A stretch of DNA of 64,000 nt from Notolepis coatsorum. Its lineage: Eukaryota; Chordata; Actinopteri; Aulopiformes; Paralepididae. Location: contig OZ020594.1 in assembly GCA_963971535.1 (NCBI GenBank), positions 112,062,251-112,126,250 of the forward strand, read 5' to 3'. The position numbers and the translations under genes are program-made. Positions 42,968 through 54,735 of the stretch are shown here, one piece after another. Position 1 is the first letter of the stretch. Every line of letters begins with the position of its first letter. Below the pieces are notes generated by a model, which was not told the DNA's origin, did no database searches, and was given only the letters and a program-made list of their open reading frames with translations.

Positions 42968-44640
42968 CAAAAACATCATTCAATAGTAATACCGAGGGGT
43001 GTACAGGTATATTCCAAGATACGAGTTTTGATAATTGTTGGGACACATCTTTCCAGAATGCCTTAACTGGTGGGCAGTCCCAATACATGTGCATAAATGT
43101 TCCTTCGTCCCCATTTGTACATTGGGAGCATTTGGAGTCTTGTTTAAGCCCCATTCTGCACAGTCTTATAGGAGTCAAGTATGTCCTGTGAATATAGTTC
43201 AGATTGATTTGTTGATGATCCGGGTTCCTTGATGTAAGTCGGACATTTGCCCAGGCTCCTTGCCAATCAAAGTCATTTTCCAGGTCTGGTATATCCCTCC
43301 TCCAGACAGTGTCTAGTTGAAGGGTTTCATACGAGGACGTTAGTAATTGATAATAAAAACCTGATACAAAACCTCCCAATGTTTCTCTTTCATAGAAAAA
43401 TGTGTGGTATCTGTGGTGTTCAATTGGTATGAGTAATGGAACACCGTGAGACCTCAGACATAGTCGTAACTGTATGTAAAAAAGCCATGTGGACTCGGTG
43501 AGGTTAAACTTTGTGCATATTTCGCCATAACTACAGAAGCCCTGGTTATTAAAAATATCCCCTAATGAGTGTATGCCTTGCTCTTCCCATATAGGGAATC
43601 TTATAGGGCGTTTTCCCATTAAGAGTGCATTGTTATTGAATATGGGAGTGTGATTATGCCATTTTTGAGGGTTAGGATATTTCTTTTGTGTTTCCCGCCA
43701 TGTTCTGATTGCATGGGTAATTATGGGGCCAAATTCCCGCTCACAATGCTTGATTGAAAGTTTAGTGTGTGCTATGTCTTTCAGTCTCTGTGGGGCTACT
43801 ATGTTTTCTTCTAATTCTCTCCAAGATACCAAAGCCTGGGGATCAAACCATATTTTCAATGGTCTTAATGTGAAAGCCTTAAAATATTGTAAAAAATCTG
43901 GAACTGCCATGCCACCGTCTGCTTTATTTCTCTGTGCGGTGGATCTTTTTATGCGAGGTGGTTTGTTATTCCAAATAAATTTGTATGTGGAGGATTGTAC
44001 TCTTTTCCAGTAGCCCTCTGGAGGAGGTAACGGTAGCATTGAGCTGATGAAATTGATTCTTGGTAATACATCCATCTTAACTATTGATACCCTTGCCTGT
44101 ACTGAGTTTTTAAGTTTTGCCCACCTGTCCAGGTCGTCTTTGATTTTGTTCTGTATTTTTGTGTAATTGTGCTTCACCGTTTGTCTTATGGTGGGAAATA
44201 TTTCCACACCCAAGCATCTAAAATGTTTAACCATGGGTATCGCACCTGGGAAGGTTGTGTCTTTTTTTGCACGGATGTTAAGAGGAAGGAAAGCCGACTT
44301 CGGCCAATTTATTTTAAATCCCGATAAATCACCAAAGTTCTCTATCAACTTGAGTAGATGCGGCAATGTGGTGTTGGGGTTTTGCATGAACAATATTACG
44401 TCGTCCGCATATAAACAAATTTTATGTTGTGTGCCATTGATTACGATTGGTTCTATGTGTTGGGATTGTCTTATAAATTGTGCTAAAGGCTCTAATGATA
44501 GATCGAATAGTCCGGGACTAAGAGGGCAACCCTGTCTGGCTGAGCGTGATACCGGAAAGATTTCGGAGATGAATGTGCCTGTTGTAATCATGGCCGATGG
44601 GTCCTTGTATAGTACTTTAATCATATCAATGAATCCTTTT
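42968..44640 (-). pseudogene. L1/Tx1-type ORF2, RT palm and C-terminal domain
   Basis: Continues in the shifted frame with KGFIDMIKVLYKDPSAMITT, GCPLSPGLFDLSLEPLAQFI, the catalytic CLYADDVILFM and FKINWPKSAFLPLN. The C-terminal half includes WKRVQSSTYKFIWNNKPPRI and the Cys/His knuckle CSQCTNGDEGTFMHMYWDC. Last LINE residues are LLLNDVFEFA; the sequence after that is the adjoining family A LINE read out of frame. Confidence 0.9.
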
Positions 44641-44641
44641 C

Positions 44642-45670
44642 CTAACTAATCCTTTCTAATACTGCCCATAGAAACGACCATTCCAGCCTGTCAAATGCTT
44701 TCATAGCATCCAGGGATAGCATCGCCTTAGGTGTGGTGTCCTCTTTGTCTGCATCTAGTACGTGCAGTATTCGCCTTATGTTATCATTGATCAGGCGACC
44801 TTTTATGAAGCCAGTTTGGTCCGGATGAACTAAAGACGTCATATGCTTTTGCAATCTGATGGCTAATATCTTAGAGTACAGTTTGACATCGGTTCCGAGG
44901 AGGCTTAAAGGTCGGTAACTACCGCACTCAGTGGGGTCTTTGTCTTTTTTGAGAAGGACTGAAATGAGTGCGATATTGTGGTGTTTATGGAAGCTCCCCT
45001 CCTTGACTGAGTATAAGATCATATTTAGTAATAAGGGTCCAAATATGTCCCAGCAAGAAAGGTACATTTCTGATGGGATACCGTCTTTTCCCGGAGCCTT
45101 ACCGTTTTTCATTCCGGATATGGCCTTCTTGAGTTCTTCTAATGTGATCGGTGCTTCTAACTGTTTAGCGTCGTCCTCCGAAAGTTTAGGGAGAGTAATT
45201 TGATTAAGATATGTGTCTAATTTGTTTTGATCAAAGGTCGTTTCTGAATTATACAAGTCGGAGTAGAATTCTTTGAATGTATCGTTTATTATTTTGGGGT
45301 CTGTTACAAGTACTTGTTGTTTTCTAATGGCAGTTATATCTGCAAATTTTGCATTAATTCTTAATCGCATGGCTAATAGGTGACTAGGTTTAGAACCTTG
45401 GAAATACTGCTGTTGTCTTGTGCTGCGTATTTGCATTTCCGATTTTTGTCTGTATATTGCTTTGATCTCTGTCTTTAGAATGTTAACTTGGTTTTCTAGT
45501 CTAGTAGAGTTGTTGTATTTTAAATAATTAAAAAGCGTTGAGTAAAGCGTTTCCATTTCAGACAGTTTTGTGCATTGATTTTTGCGCAATATCCTGACAT
45601 GGCTTTTGAAGTGATCTTCGCACGTGTTTTTGCGGGTCCAGTCCCCACGGTATGTTGACAGAATTTGCAA
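44642..45670 (-). pseudogene. L1/Tx1-type ORF2, linker and first RT blocks
   Basis: About 340 residues: an Asn/Gln-rich linker, then EELKKAISGMKNGKAPGKDG (RT block 1), YRPLSLLGTDVKLYSKILAI (block 2), LVHPDQTGFIKGRLINDNIR (block 3) and AMLSLDAMKAFDRLEWSFLW (catalytic Asp). It ends at a stop at 44642 caused by a 1-base deletion; the next frame continues at once. Confidence 0.9.
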
Positions 45671-45708
45671 AACACCTTATCGACTGAAGCATAAAAGTCA
45701 TTAGGATA

Positions 45709-47702
45709 TGTCCCTATATGCAGATGACCTCCTTCTGTATATATCTAACCCGACCGCCTCTCTCCCTATAATTCTTAATATACTGGACAAGTTCTGGTCC
45801 TACTCCGGCGAACTCTTTCCAATCAACTCCTCAGCCAAATAAATACCCCGGACTTTCTTCCCCTTTAAGTATACAACAGATGGATTCAGATATCTAGGGG
45901 TTAACATCACCAACTCAATCCAAACAATGTTCTCGAAAAACTCACCTCTTCTTGAAAAGTGCAAACTAGACTTCAACAGGTGGACATGTCTTCCACTGTC
46001 TCTAGTGGGCAGAGTCAATTTAATTAAAATGGTAGTGCTACCAACGTTTTTATATCTCTTCACCCATATCCCAGTCCTCATTAAGAAGTCGTTCTTTAAG
46101 ACACTCGACCGATTAATAAGCTCCTTCCTCTGGGGCAATAAGATCCCACGGATGAGGAGATCAATACTACAACTCTCAAAAGAGCTAGGGGGACTGGCAC
46201 TGCCTAACTTCCAGCACTACTACTGGGCGTGTAACATACACAAACTTTTATATTGGATGAGGGGCACGACACACAACTTAAGCCCGGTGTGGGTCGACAT
46301 GGAACTTTCTTCCTCTAGATACTCTCTTTGCTCTCTGCTGTGCTCCCAACTCCCTATGTCGGTCATTGGACTCTCTGCAAACCCAATGGTGGTCGACTCC
46401 ACTAAATTTTTTATTCAAATCAGGAAAAGCCTCGGCCTCCATAGGGCCTCTGACCTCTCCCCCACTTTTAACAATAATTTATTCCTGCCCTCTTGCACTG
46501 ATTCTTCCTTTCAAGTCTGGTTTGACAAAGGGATAACCACTTTTAATGATCTCTATGACCAAGGGACTTTCATGTCTTTTCCAGACCTCGTAAAGAAATT
46601 CGACCTTCCCAAATCCCTCCTGTTTCGTTTCTTCCAAATTAGGCACTTCACACAGAACCAGAACCCCAAATTCCCTAGTCGGCCCCCTGAAACCCTTATA
46701 GATTCACTAATGGTTCTCAACCCGGAAAAAAAACGGCTAATCTCCAACATCTACAACCTGATTAGCTCCGCTACGGATACCCCAGGAACCGGCCCTAAGA
46801 ACTCGTGGGAGCGGGAGCTGGGAATTGAACTGTCTGATGAGTATTGGAGCTGGGCATTGGACTCTGTCCACTCATCTTCCATCTGTGCGAGACACGGCCT
46901 CACACAGTGCAAGGTTATACACAAAGTCCACTACACAAACTCGAGACTCTCTCGAATGTACCCCAATATCTCTGACGCATGTAATAGATGCAAACAATCC
47001 CCTGCCGATCACACCCACATGTTCTGGTCCTGCCCCAGCCTTGCCACATTCTGGTCTGAAATTTTTGAAACTATCGGCACAGCCTACAACCTTTCTATCA
47101 CCCCTGATCCTCTTGTGGCCTTGTTCAGTGTTCCTCTGCAACCTCTACCCTCCAGAATGTCACATCCTGTTCTTGCCTTCTCCACTTTATTGGCCAGGCG
47201 ACTTATTCTTTTTAAGTGGAAACATACTCAACCTCCATCTCACAATAGGTGGGTTAAGGAACTACTATTATCTATTAATCTTGAAAAGCTCAGATTGTCC
47301 CTCAAAGGCCCTACTGGCCCCCTGAATACCTTTGAGAAGACTTGGAGACCCCTTTTAAAGCACATGGAATCCTTGACATCCCTGCCTGGTTGTGACGACT
47401 GAGTCCCCCCCCCCTCTGTTTTTTCCCTATTTTTTTTTATTTCTTAAAATGTTTTGTCTTTTCATCTCAGTTATATTAGTATCATAGGTTTTTTTATTTT
47501 TTACTTTTATTTTTCTGTCACATATTTTTATTTTGTATTTTCGTGTATTATATGTATGTTTGTTGTCGCTCTTCGTGGGGTGGGGTTAGGGGATAGGAAA
47601 GGGAAATGGGGGGGGGGGGGAAGAAAAAAATGGAAGATGTATAATAGTATAACTGTCTGCATAATTTTGAAAACTCTTCCAATAAAGAAAGTTATTAAAA
47701 AA
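45709..47702 (+). mobile_element. L1/Tx1-group LINE, 5'-truncated, with poly(A) and 16-bp target duplication
   Basis: The direct repeat AAAAGTCATTAGGATA occurs at 45693-45708 and 47703-47718. The 3' end has TCCAATAAAGAAAG and a poly(A) run. It begins inside the RT catalytic block and is a different family from its minus-strand neighbour. Confidence 0.92.
45710..47402 (+). pseudogene. L1/Tx1-type ORF2 C-terminal half
   Basis: Reads VSLYADDLLLYISNPTASLP, an in-frame TAA at 45839, then (from about 45855) the block YTTDGFRYLGVNITNS and an uninterrupted run from 45927 to the TGA at 47400: FNRWTCLPLSLVGRVNLIKM, LISSFLWGNKIPRMRRSILQ, LALPNFQHYYWACNIHKLLY and the Cys/His knuckle CNRCKQSPADHTHMFWSC. 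The run of 490 residues without a stop suggests the insertion is fairly young. It lacks endonuclease and most of the RT, so no activity is expected. Confidence 0.9.
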
Positions 47703-47718
47703 AAAAGTCATTAGGATA

Positions 47719-48856
47719 CTGCTCTGCTCTGCATTTAGGGCTTAGTGCAGAATTTCTTCCGACGTTAACGACGCACCGAAGCAGCCAGACGCTTGGATAT
47801 TTCTCCGTGTTGTGTGTAACACGCTGTAGCGTCCCCGATCATGTTCGCGTTGCACCAAACGTTTCATATTCTCCCGAACACGGGATTTCAGTCCAGATTA
47901 GTGTTGTCACGATACTGGAATTTCGAACTTCGATACGATACCTTGAAAAGTATCTATATTCTATACCATTTTCGATACCACAGGGGGAAATGTTCAATCT
48001 TAAAATGTAATTTTTTTTTATAAGAGAAGATAAATATAACACTTTTAAAACCCTTTGTTTATCTTTAGATCACACATTTAAAAATAACTTCATCTCACTT
48101 CAATCATTTTTATTGCAGAACATGGTATTTTCTCAAGCAGACGGATGTAAACACTGTAATCTGTGTTGCATGTATCTGACAAACTGAACTGTTTGTATTA
48201 CAGTCATATTCCGACTTAACTGAATGCACGTGTGTGTGTGGACTACTGTACTATTACAGGTATTGAAATGAACAATGCAACTTCCTTATACAAAAAAAAA
48301 ACACATGCTCAGATTAGCCCATCTGATCCAACACTAAAAGACACGAGACAAGCGCAACACTAGGGGCACACCACCTCTTAATATAATAGGCTCTGTAATT
48401 AGAGCAACGTTATGCACCTGCTGTGAGAAACATTTTTCCTACCGGAGCCACTGAGCAATGGAGGGACGCAAACTGTTCTGTTTTCAATCATTATTTTCTT
48501 TTGGACAATAAACCTTACAAGCTACATCAGCTGCAGCCTGGACATTCAATTCTGTCAACATCCACAACTTTTGTTACCCGACCCGAGTAGAAAAACATCT
48601 AAGGTGCATCGTGATCAAAATATTAGTGAATGACAAGCGGCCATTACACATACCATAGAACATTAATAAATGAGCAATAATGATAATAGTTACTGTAATT
48701 AGGAAAAGCAGGTCTTACCTTAAAATAGAAGCAGATGTTTTGTTTTTTCTTCTGATAAAACGTGGGTAAAGTTTGATTTGTGCCTGCAGCGGCACCACGC
48801 TCCGATGCAAGAATAGCATGCATTTCGCTATCTATTACGCGAATTAGTGAGCAATC
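47719..48856. other. Mostly unassigned; one hAT-like end
   Basis: TAGTGTTGTCACGATAC with CTTCGATACGATACCTTG (47900-47955) is the end of a common fish DNA repeat; its partner end is not seen. The rest shows no gene. Confidence 0.4.
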
Positions 48857-48869
48857 ATGAATCATACAT

Positions 48870-49339
48870 ATTTTTTTATCCACTTTTTCTCCCATTTTTC
48901 TATTTTTCTCCCAATCCCAATTTCGTATCGTCCAATTCAACCCTCCCCTGTCTCGAACACTGTTTCTTGCCTCCCACAAGCCGGCTGCAATGTGGACGAA
49001 GCCATACATTACACGAGTCTCCTCCGATACTCGAGGTAGCAGCCGTTGCATCTTTTCACCTGCGCGGCGCGATCTTTCAGCGTCAGGGGTCTGCACTTTG
49101 GAGGGACGCCGCCCCCATCGCTTCCTGATTCTACTGCGCAGGCGCACCAACCGACCTGTAGGAGTCGCTGTCCACAACGTCCGATCCCCACCCATCAGTT
49201 TCCCACCCCCTAATACGGCCAATGTGTATTAGTACGGACGACCAGCTAAACTGAAAGCAATGTGGAGCGCTGGGATCGAACCCAGTGTCTCCAGCATTGT
49301 TGGTGAGTGCCTTGCCCACTGCACCACCTGGCCGCCCGT
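48870..49339 (-). mobile_element. tRNA-derived SINE with 13-bp target duplication
   Basis: ATGAATCATACAT flanks it at 48857-48869 and 49340-49352. On the minus strand the head has a box A-like GGTGCAGTGGGCAAGGC and a box B-like GGGTTCGATCCC near 49275; the tail is A/T-rich (TTTTTTTATCCAC on the plus strand). Confidence 0.9.
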
Positions 49340-49352
49340 ATGAATCATACAT

Positions 49353-49786
49353 TTTGTAATTTTTGCACATTATACATGATGATGATACAGAAAATTGAGA
49401 AAAATAGAAATGTATGGCAAACATGCTTGCGGGACATGGAACAACTCATCACTACAGCCCCAGCATCATACTGTAGCCAGTCTCTTGAAACACCGCTATC
49501 TCCAAACTTCCACTCTTCTCGAAACTTTCTTTTGTTAGGTGGTCCCACTCTCGCTGCCGCTTCTTCACCCATATGGTTCCACATATTTGTAACCCATTTA
49601 ACGTTATTAATAAGCTAACGTTAGCTAATCGTGATGGCAGGCGGACGTAACGTTGGCTCCCTACAGTGCAAGCAGGCGCTGCAGAAGAAGAGTAGCAGAT
49701 GTGACGTCGGTAAACAACAAGGATAGATTGACGTGCAAGGAGAGATTGGGGGCAACAAAAAAGGCGACTGTCACCACACCGCAGTT
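49353..49786. other. Sequence between two SINEs, unassigned
   Basis: Has AACGTTAGCTAA-type motifs (49600-49630) and a TGACGTCGG site at 49701. No gene identified. Confidence 0.3.
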
Positions 49787-49810
49787 TAAATTATTTTACA
49801 TTACTATTTT

Positions 49811-50284
49811 TTTTTTATCCACTTTTTTCTCCCATTTTCTATATTTTCTCCCATCCCAATTTCGTATCATCCAATTCAACCCTCCCCTGTCACGAATGCT
49901 GTTTCTTGCCTCCCACAAGCCGGCTGCAATGTGACTAAGTCATACATAGCACAAGTCCCCTCCGGTACTTGAGGTAACAGCAGTCGCATCTTTTCACCTG
50001 CGCAGCTCGATCTCTCAGTGGCGAGGAGTAATGCGTGGGAGGCTCACGCTGCCCCCGACACTTCCTGATTCTACTGCGCAGGCGCACCAACCGACCTGTA
50101 GGAGTCGCTGTCCACAACGCCCGATCCCCACCCATCAGTTTCCCACCCCCTAATACGGCTAATGTGTATTAGTACGGACGACCAGCTAAACTGAAAGCAA
50201 TGTGGAGCGCTGGGATCGAACAGGCGATCCCAGCGTCTCCGCATTCGTGGCGAGCGCCTTGCCCACTACGCCACGTAGCCGCCC
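49811..50284 (-). mobile_element. tRNA-derived SINE, second copy, with target duplication of up to 24 bp
   Basis: TAAATTATTTTACATTACTA plus TTTT occurs at 49787-49810 and 50285-50308. Same family and orientation as 48870-49339; box B-like GTTCGATCCCAGC at about 50213. The head is longer by a short duplication. Confidence 0.9.
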
Positions 50285-50531
50285 TAAATTATTTTACATT
50301 ACTATTTTGTTACCCGCCACGTGGCGGACAGACCTCTCAGTGTCACTTGCCAAACCTAAAATCTGGCGGGCTCTAATTTCGGGCCCTGCGCAGCAGCCTC
50401 GGATATGAACCCTTCATTAGCAAAATCCATGACGTTATCTTAGCAGTGTTTCTCATCTGTTTATCTGACGTACATTATCCTAGCTTAGCTTAGGAGTCCA
50501 TGGTAAAGTTGTATTATTTACAGTTTACCAA

Positions 50532-51449
50532 TGTTACGAGCTGGCTCAAGCTCGCAACAAGAAAGGGGAGACACAGGCACAATTTAAGAAATGACTAAAT
50601 CATTTATTGAATTATACTAATTATCAGCCCATATGAATATCAGTGTGTGGATAAGAGTGTGTGTGCAGCATGAATGTTGTAAGTGTAAAACCAAAGTAAG
50701 TGTCCAAACAAACAAAAGGAACCAAACAGGTGGGGAGATCGACGGAGACTAGAGGAAGCCTCCCTCTATATCCTGACTGGGACACACCGACCCAGGTGTT
50801 CAAGTTTCAAGTTTCTTTATTAGTTGTCATACAAAAGTACAGAATACTTTTATATAAAATGCTTCTTTCTGTTTTGCTCCAGAGATTGTGCTAGATAAAA
50901 ATAGATAAGTATATAATGAGTATAAAATAGAAGTCAAGTACGTTGACAAAAGTGTTCAATATACAATATACAATGCAGAGTAGAAAAGTAACTGAGTCAC
51001 AATGCAGAAATGGGATGAGGTACAATTTAGGTACAATTTACAGTAAGGTGTAATGAGGTATGAGTTGTAGTGCAAATTCTTTACCAATAAATATAAAGTG
51101 TGTTAAGTGTCTAAAGTGGGTGCTGCAGTGAGTTGTTTGTTTAAAGTGAGTGTGTGCGTGTGGATGTGTGTGCTGTGAGTGTATTTGATGGTTTGTTACG
51201 TAGTGTTATTGTCATTTAGCATCGTGATGGCCTGAGGATAAAAGCTTCTGAGTCTCTCTGTGCTTGCCATGAGACTCCGGTATCGCTTGCCTGACCGTAG
51301 CAGTTCAGGTGTGACCCAATTAGCCTGATTACCCTCCCCCACCGACCCAGGTGTGCCCCAATTAGCCTAATGACCCTCTGCCAGCTCCCCCCACCAATCC
51401 TGTGAAACAGAGCAGAGCAAGCAAACAACTGTGGGGGAGGGTCGTCACA
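50532..51449 (-). mobile_element. Probable solo LTR (Gypsy-like), 918 bp including an inserted repeat
   Basis: On the minus strand it runs TGTGACGACCCTCCCCCAC to CAGCTCGTAACA, with TG...CA ends and the 4-bp duplication CCAA at 50528-50531 and 51450-51453. GATATAGAGG near 50775 may be its TATA region and AATAAATG near 50602 its polyadenylation signal. No internal retrovirus-like sequence is nearby, so it is a recombination product. Confidence 0.75.
50800..51305 (-). mobile_element. LINE 3'-end type repeat inserted in the solo LTR
   Basis: The minus strand encodes a short C-terminal peptide LLRSGKRYRSLMASTERLRS, common in fish repeats, then an AT-rich UTR and the end AATAAAGAAACTTGAAACTTGA. 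CAGGTGT occurs on both sides. Confidence 0.55.
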
Positions 51450-51453
51450 CCAA

Positions 51454-53039
51454 ACAATAATTTTTCAATCTTCTGTAGATGTCCACGATATTTGTATATT
51501 TTTTTTTGAAATATTTATTTTATTAATATTGCCTTTTTAGTTGTATTTTCATTTAATTTAGTGTACTTTCTGATGAGGAAGTGGTCTTAGTTTTTCCAAT
51601 GCGACCCTGGAAATACCACTTGTAAGACAAAAACATCTGATTGGCCAGAAACAACAGCTGCCTGCATCAATAGCCTATCAGATGTTTTGCATCAAATTAA
51701 ATGCAATTACATAGGCTTATATTCATAGATCACAACTATAGCAGTGCATCTGTCTATATATACACCCATGTGTTTTTCAGTTCTTGTGAAAATCTTCCTG
51801 TCAGCCTCCAATTTGTTAGCCTTGGAAAAGAGCACTACCTGTATAGCTGGTTAAGGACTGGTGGTTCTTGCTTGGCTTTCTGTGTTCCTGATGAATTTCA
51901 ACTGAAAAGTTAGACCTTTGTTTGTTAGGATGAATGTAAAATGTACTGATATTTCTTTCCTTACTTTCCCCCAAGATTGGTCTGAATATGACCACCCCTC
52001 CTAGCCTCTCACACCTTGGTTTGAGAGTCTGTTTGGTGGACTGCATGAAACCGTCACAGCTGGACCAGGAGAAGAGCTGTTTGGACTGCATGGAAACAAG
52101 TATGGAAATGTTGACTTTAATCTGTAAACATTATCACTTTATAAATGTTGACTTTAATCTAAACATTATGACTTTATAAATGTTTACTTTAATCTGTAAA
52201 CATGACTTTATAAATGTTGACTTTAATCTGTAAACATTATGACTTTAGTCTGATTTTATAAATGTTGACTTTAATCTCTAAACATTATGACTTTAGTCTG
52301 ACTTTATGAATGTTGACTTTAATCTCTAAACATTATGACTTTATAAGTGTTGACTTTAAAAGCCTGACAGGCCCAGTACTGGGCCGAGATTAATTTCACG
52401 TCATAAATCGATCAATACAGTCCGTATTAATTAATGTTGCATTTCTTTTTCAAATGTAGCCAAGAGTAAAGACCCTAACCCTATCAAAACAGCAGTCAAA
52501 GTGTATATTTTCAGCACTGTTTGTTTACCAATGATTTTAACCTCTTAAGCCCTAGCTATATTTTCCGAAAATTCGCCTAAAAGTACTTAAGTAAATGGAA
52601 GATTGCTCGACTTCTACAAGTCCATTTGCATGTTCTTAGTATCTAGGGACCTCAGGGAACGTATTCCCAGTGTCAGAAATATTGTGTCTGTTACTAGGCT
52701 TGAGTAAATTGTAATGAACCAAAGGAGAATATACATTTTCTTTTTGTTTATTTCCATCTTTGACGGTGAATAACACCATGCTAACATTGTGCAGCAAATA
52801 CCGTGAATGAAATCTGCTGTAAGTACTGTTACTTTTTTGTAATGTAAATCGCTCCACCATCTTTAATGAGATTGAGACACGTTTTTTTTCTAGAAACTAA
52901 CTACGTTCTGGCAATAACATTCAGGTTTGTTCGACCCGTGAGACATAATCACGGAAAAAATTTATTTCACGTCGGAAGACTCAAAGTTTGACAGGGGCAG
53001 GCGTGAGCTGGGTAGTGTAGTTTCATGAAATTCTTAAAG
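51454..53039. other. Low-repeat stretch with a tandem block
   Basis: No recognised gene. A pyrimidine tract with CCCCCAAG at 51968-51975 precedes an exon-like stretch (51976-52100), not identified. Irregular tandem copies of TTTAATCTGTAAACATTATGACTTTATAAATG cover about 52105-52355. Confidence 0.4.
52105..52355. repeat. Irregular tandem array built on TGTTGACTTTAATCT
   Basis: Six to seven units of 36-48 bases (TGTTGACTTTAATCTNTAAA, CATTATGACTTTATAAA). Confidence 0.85.
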
Positions 53040-53051
53040 GTCCCCTATTGT

Positions 53052-53223
53052 GGGCACCAGGGTGGCGCACCACGTAACTGCGCTGCAGTGTAATGCGGCC
53101 GTCCCGCGTTCGACTCCCGGACCCGGCGACCTTTACAGCATGTCCTCCCCCTATATCTTCTCTCATCCTTCCTCTCTGCAAGCAATAAAATGCCAAAAAA
53201 ATTATATATATATAAAAAAATAA
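53052..53223 (+). mobile_element. tRNA-derived SINE with 12-bp target duplication
   Basis: GTCCCCTATTGT at 53040-53051 and 53224-53235. The head shows GGTGGCGCACCACGTAACTG (box A region) and GCGTTCGACTCCCGG (box B); the tail has TTTACAGCATGTCCTCCCC and AATAAAATGCC then TATATA. Confidence 0.9.
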
Positions 53224-53235
53224 GTCCCCTATTGT

Positions 53236-54667
53236 TGTGAAGGGCCAGATTAAACCGAATATATATATTTATTTATATATATATATTTAATTGTATTTGT
53301 ATATTCTCTAATATTCCCTGATATCCCTTGTATATTCCTTGTACAATATGCATTGAATATCCATTCTAGCCTACTGAACATCCCATAATAGTCTCCATTC
53401 TACTATTGGTCGAGACCTTGGTGCCAGGTTGCCATACCCCTCAGACCCAGTTCAAACGTACCGCTCAACATGTACGAACAAGTCCTAGTTCCGCGTAGGA
53501 ATCTGGCTACCGCACCACTAATGGGACTATTTGTTCATAGTGCGTATATATACTGCGCTACTAAAGTAGGACTTTCTTTTCAGTCCAGTTTCTTACCCTC
53601 CAATAGAGTCACAGACGTAAAGCCTCCCCGCGACGCCACGTGTGGGAGTAAGGCCAAGTTCGCCTACCATCGGTATTGAGACATCATGTATATTAATATT
53701 TGAATAGTCATATTTGGCACTATATCGTCGAGTTGGACGTAGTCTATTAAGCTAATAATAGTCTGTTAATATATAGTGCTTCGTACGGTGAGAATACTAC
53801 CGTAGTCAGTACCCCATCGTTTCGGGCAGAGAACTGGCTGCTTATCCAGGGTGGTTGACCCCACGTGAAGCTGCACCCGAGGAGCCCCAGAGCCGACGAG
53901 CGAGTGGACCTGTATACCGGATTATTCTACCGACGACAGCCCGCCTTCCCAGGCACGGATTATGCTTTGTATACGTTGATTATTCCATGGATAAAGACCC
54001 CCGACACTGCCGTGTGTTGGAACCCCCCCCCCTGGAGAGGACGCAAGGTGAGGAGACGCTCTGCAAGACGAGGTCGCTTCACGTCTCTCCTCCGTGGACC
54101 GGAGGACGCCGGCCCACAAAGAGTCCATCTGCTTTCATCTGTGGTCCAAGGATCGCCGGCGCATTGAACGGCACTACAGTGGGTTCACCTGGGATACCCT
54201 TGGCCGGATGAGGCAGCCGGATTCTACCCCCCCCCCCCTTCCTACTCCTGTCGGCTTACAAGCGACCGGATTAACCCCCCCTAGTGTATCCAGTATATAA
54301 TCATTAAAGTATCATTGCTGTTATTCCTTAAACTATTCCAGGTCGTATATGTACCACCTGCGCCTTCAGAGATTGGACATTCTCTATTGATATACCGACG
54401 AATACTCTTGCCATAAAAGTGCATACTAATTCCCATTCATAAATGTGATTGATTTGATTAAGTGCTTGCTCTACACACCATCGCTGTGTAGAAATAAAGA
54501 CCTATTTCTAATTCGTACATTTGTGTTGGATCCGTTTCATCTACGTGACAGTGTTCATCATAATATATTTATGCCGTGTACTGGGTGGCCGAATATTAAG
54601 TACAAAGGTAGTGGTAGTAAGTATCATATCTAGTAATACAGTCAGGGAATTGTACCCCTCAGTTACA
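53236..54667 (+). mobile_element. 5' LTR of a BEL/Pao retrotransposon
   Basis: Starts TGTGAAGGGCC (a start at TGTTGTG, 53233, is also possible) and ends CAGTTACA just before the primer binding site. TATATATA lies at 53545 and AATAAA at 54493. About 1.43 kb. No 3' LTR is in the window, so the boundary could not be confirmed by comparison. Confidence 0.7.
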
Positions 54668-54669
54668 AT

Positions 54670-54686
54670 TGGTCCTTCGAGCCGGA
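54670..54686 (+). promoter_or_regulatory. Primer binding site complementary to tRNA-Tyr
   Basis: TGGTCCTTCGAGCCGGA is complementary to the 3' end of vertebrate tRNA-Tyr including CCA, two bases after the LTR. Confidence 0.8.
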
Positions 54687-54735
54687 TGGTAATCAGTGTA
54701 ATATTAATATAGTGTTATTAATATTGAAATGGCCT

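Larger units (their letters stand above)
42968..45685 (-). mobile_element. L1/Tx1-group LINE ORF2, both ends missing
   Basis: Covers the RT and C-terminal region; the endonuclease on the 5' side (beyond 45685) and the 3' UTR (below 42968) are absent. The same family recurs at 63373-64000. Confidence 0.85.

Noticed and set aside
48644-49222. 192-codon minus-strand frame
   Set aside because: Runs mostly through a SINE; no similarity.
49260-49335. tRNA gene candidate (box A and box B)
   Set aside because: Belongs to a SINE head: it is followed by a SINE body, flanked by target duplications, and does not close an acceptor stem.
52636-52860. 74-codon minus-strand frame
   Set aside because: AT-rich, no start context, no recognisable motif.
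53855-54300. Frames of 60-118 codons in the BEL LTR
   Set aside because: LTR sequence in overlapping frames; no recognisable product.
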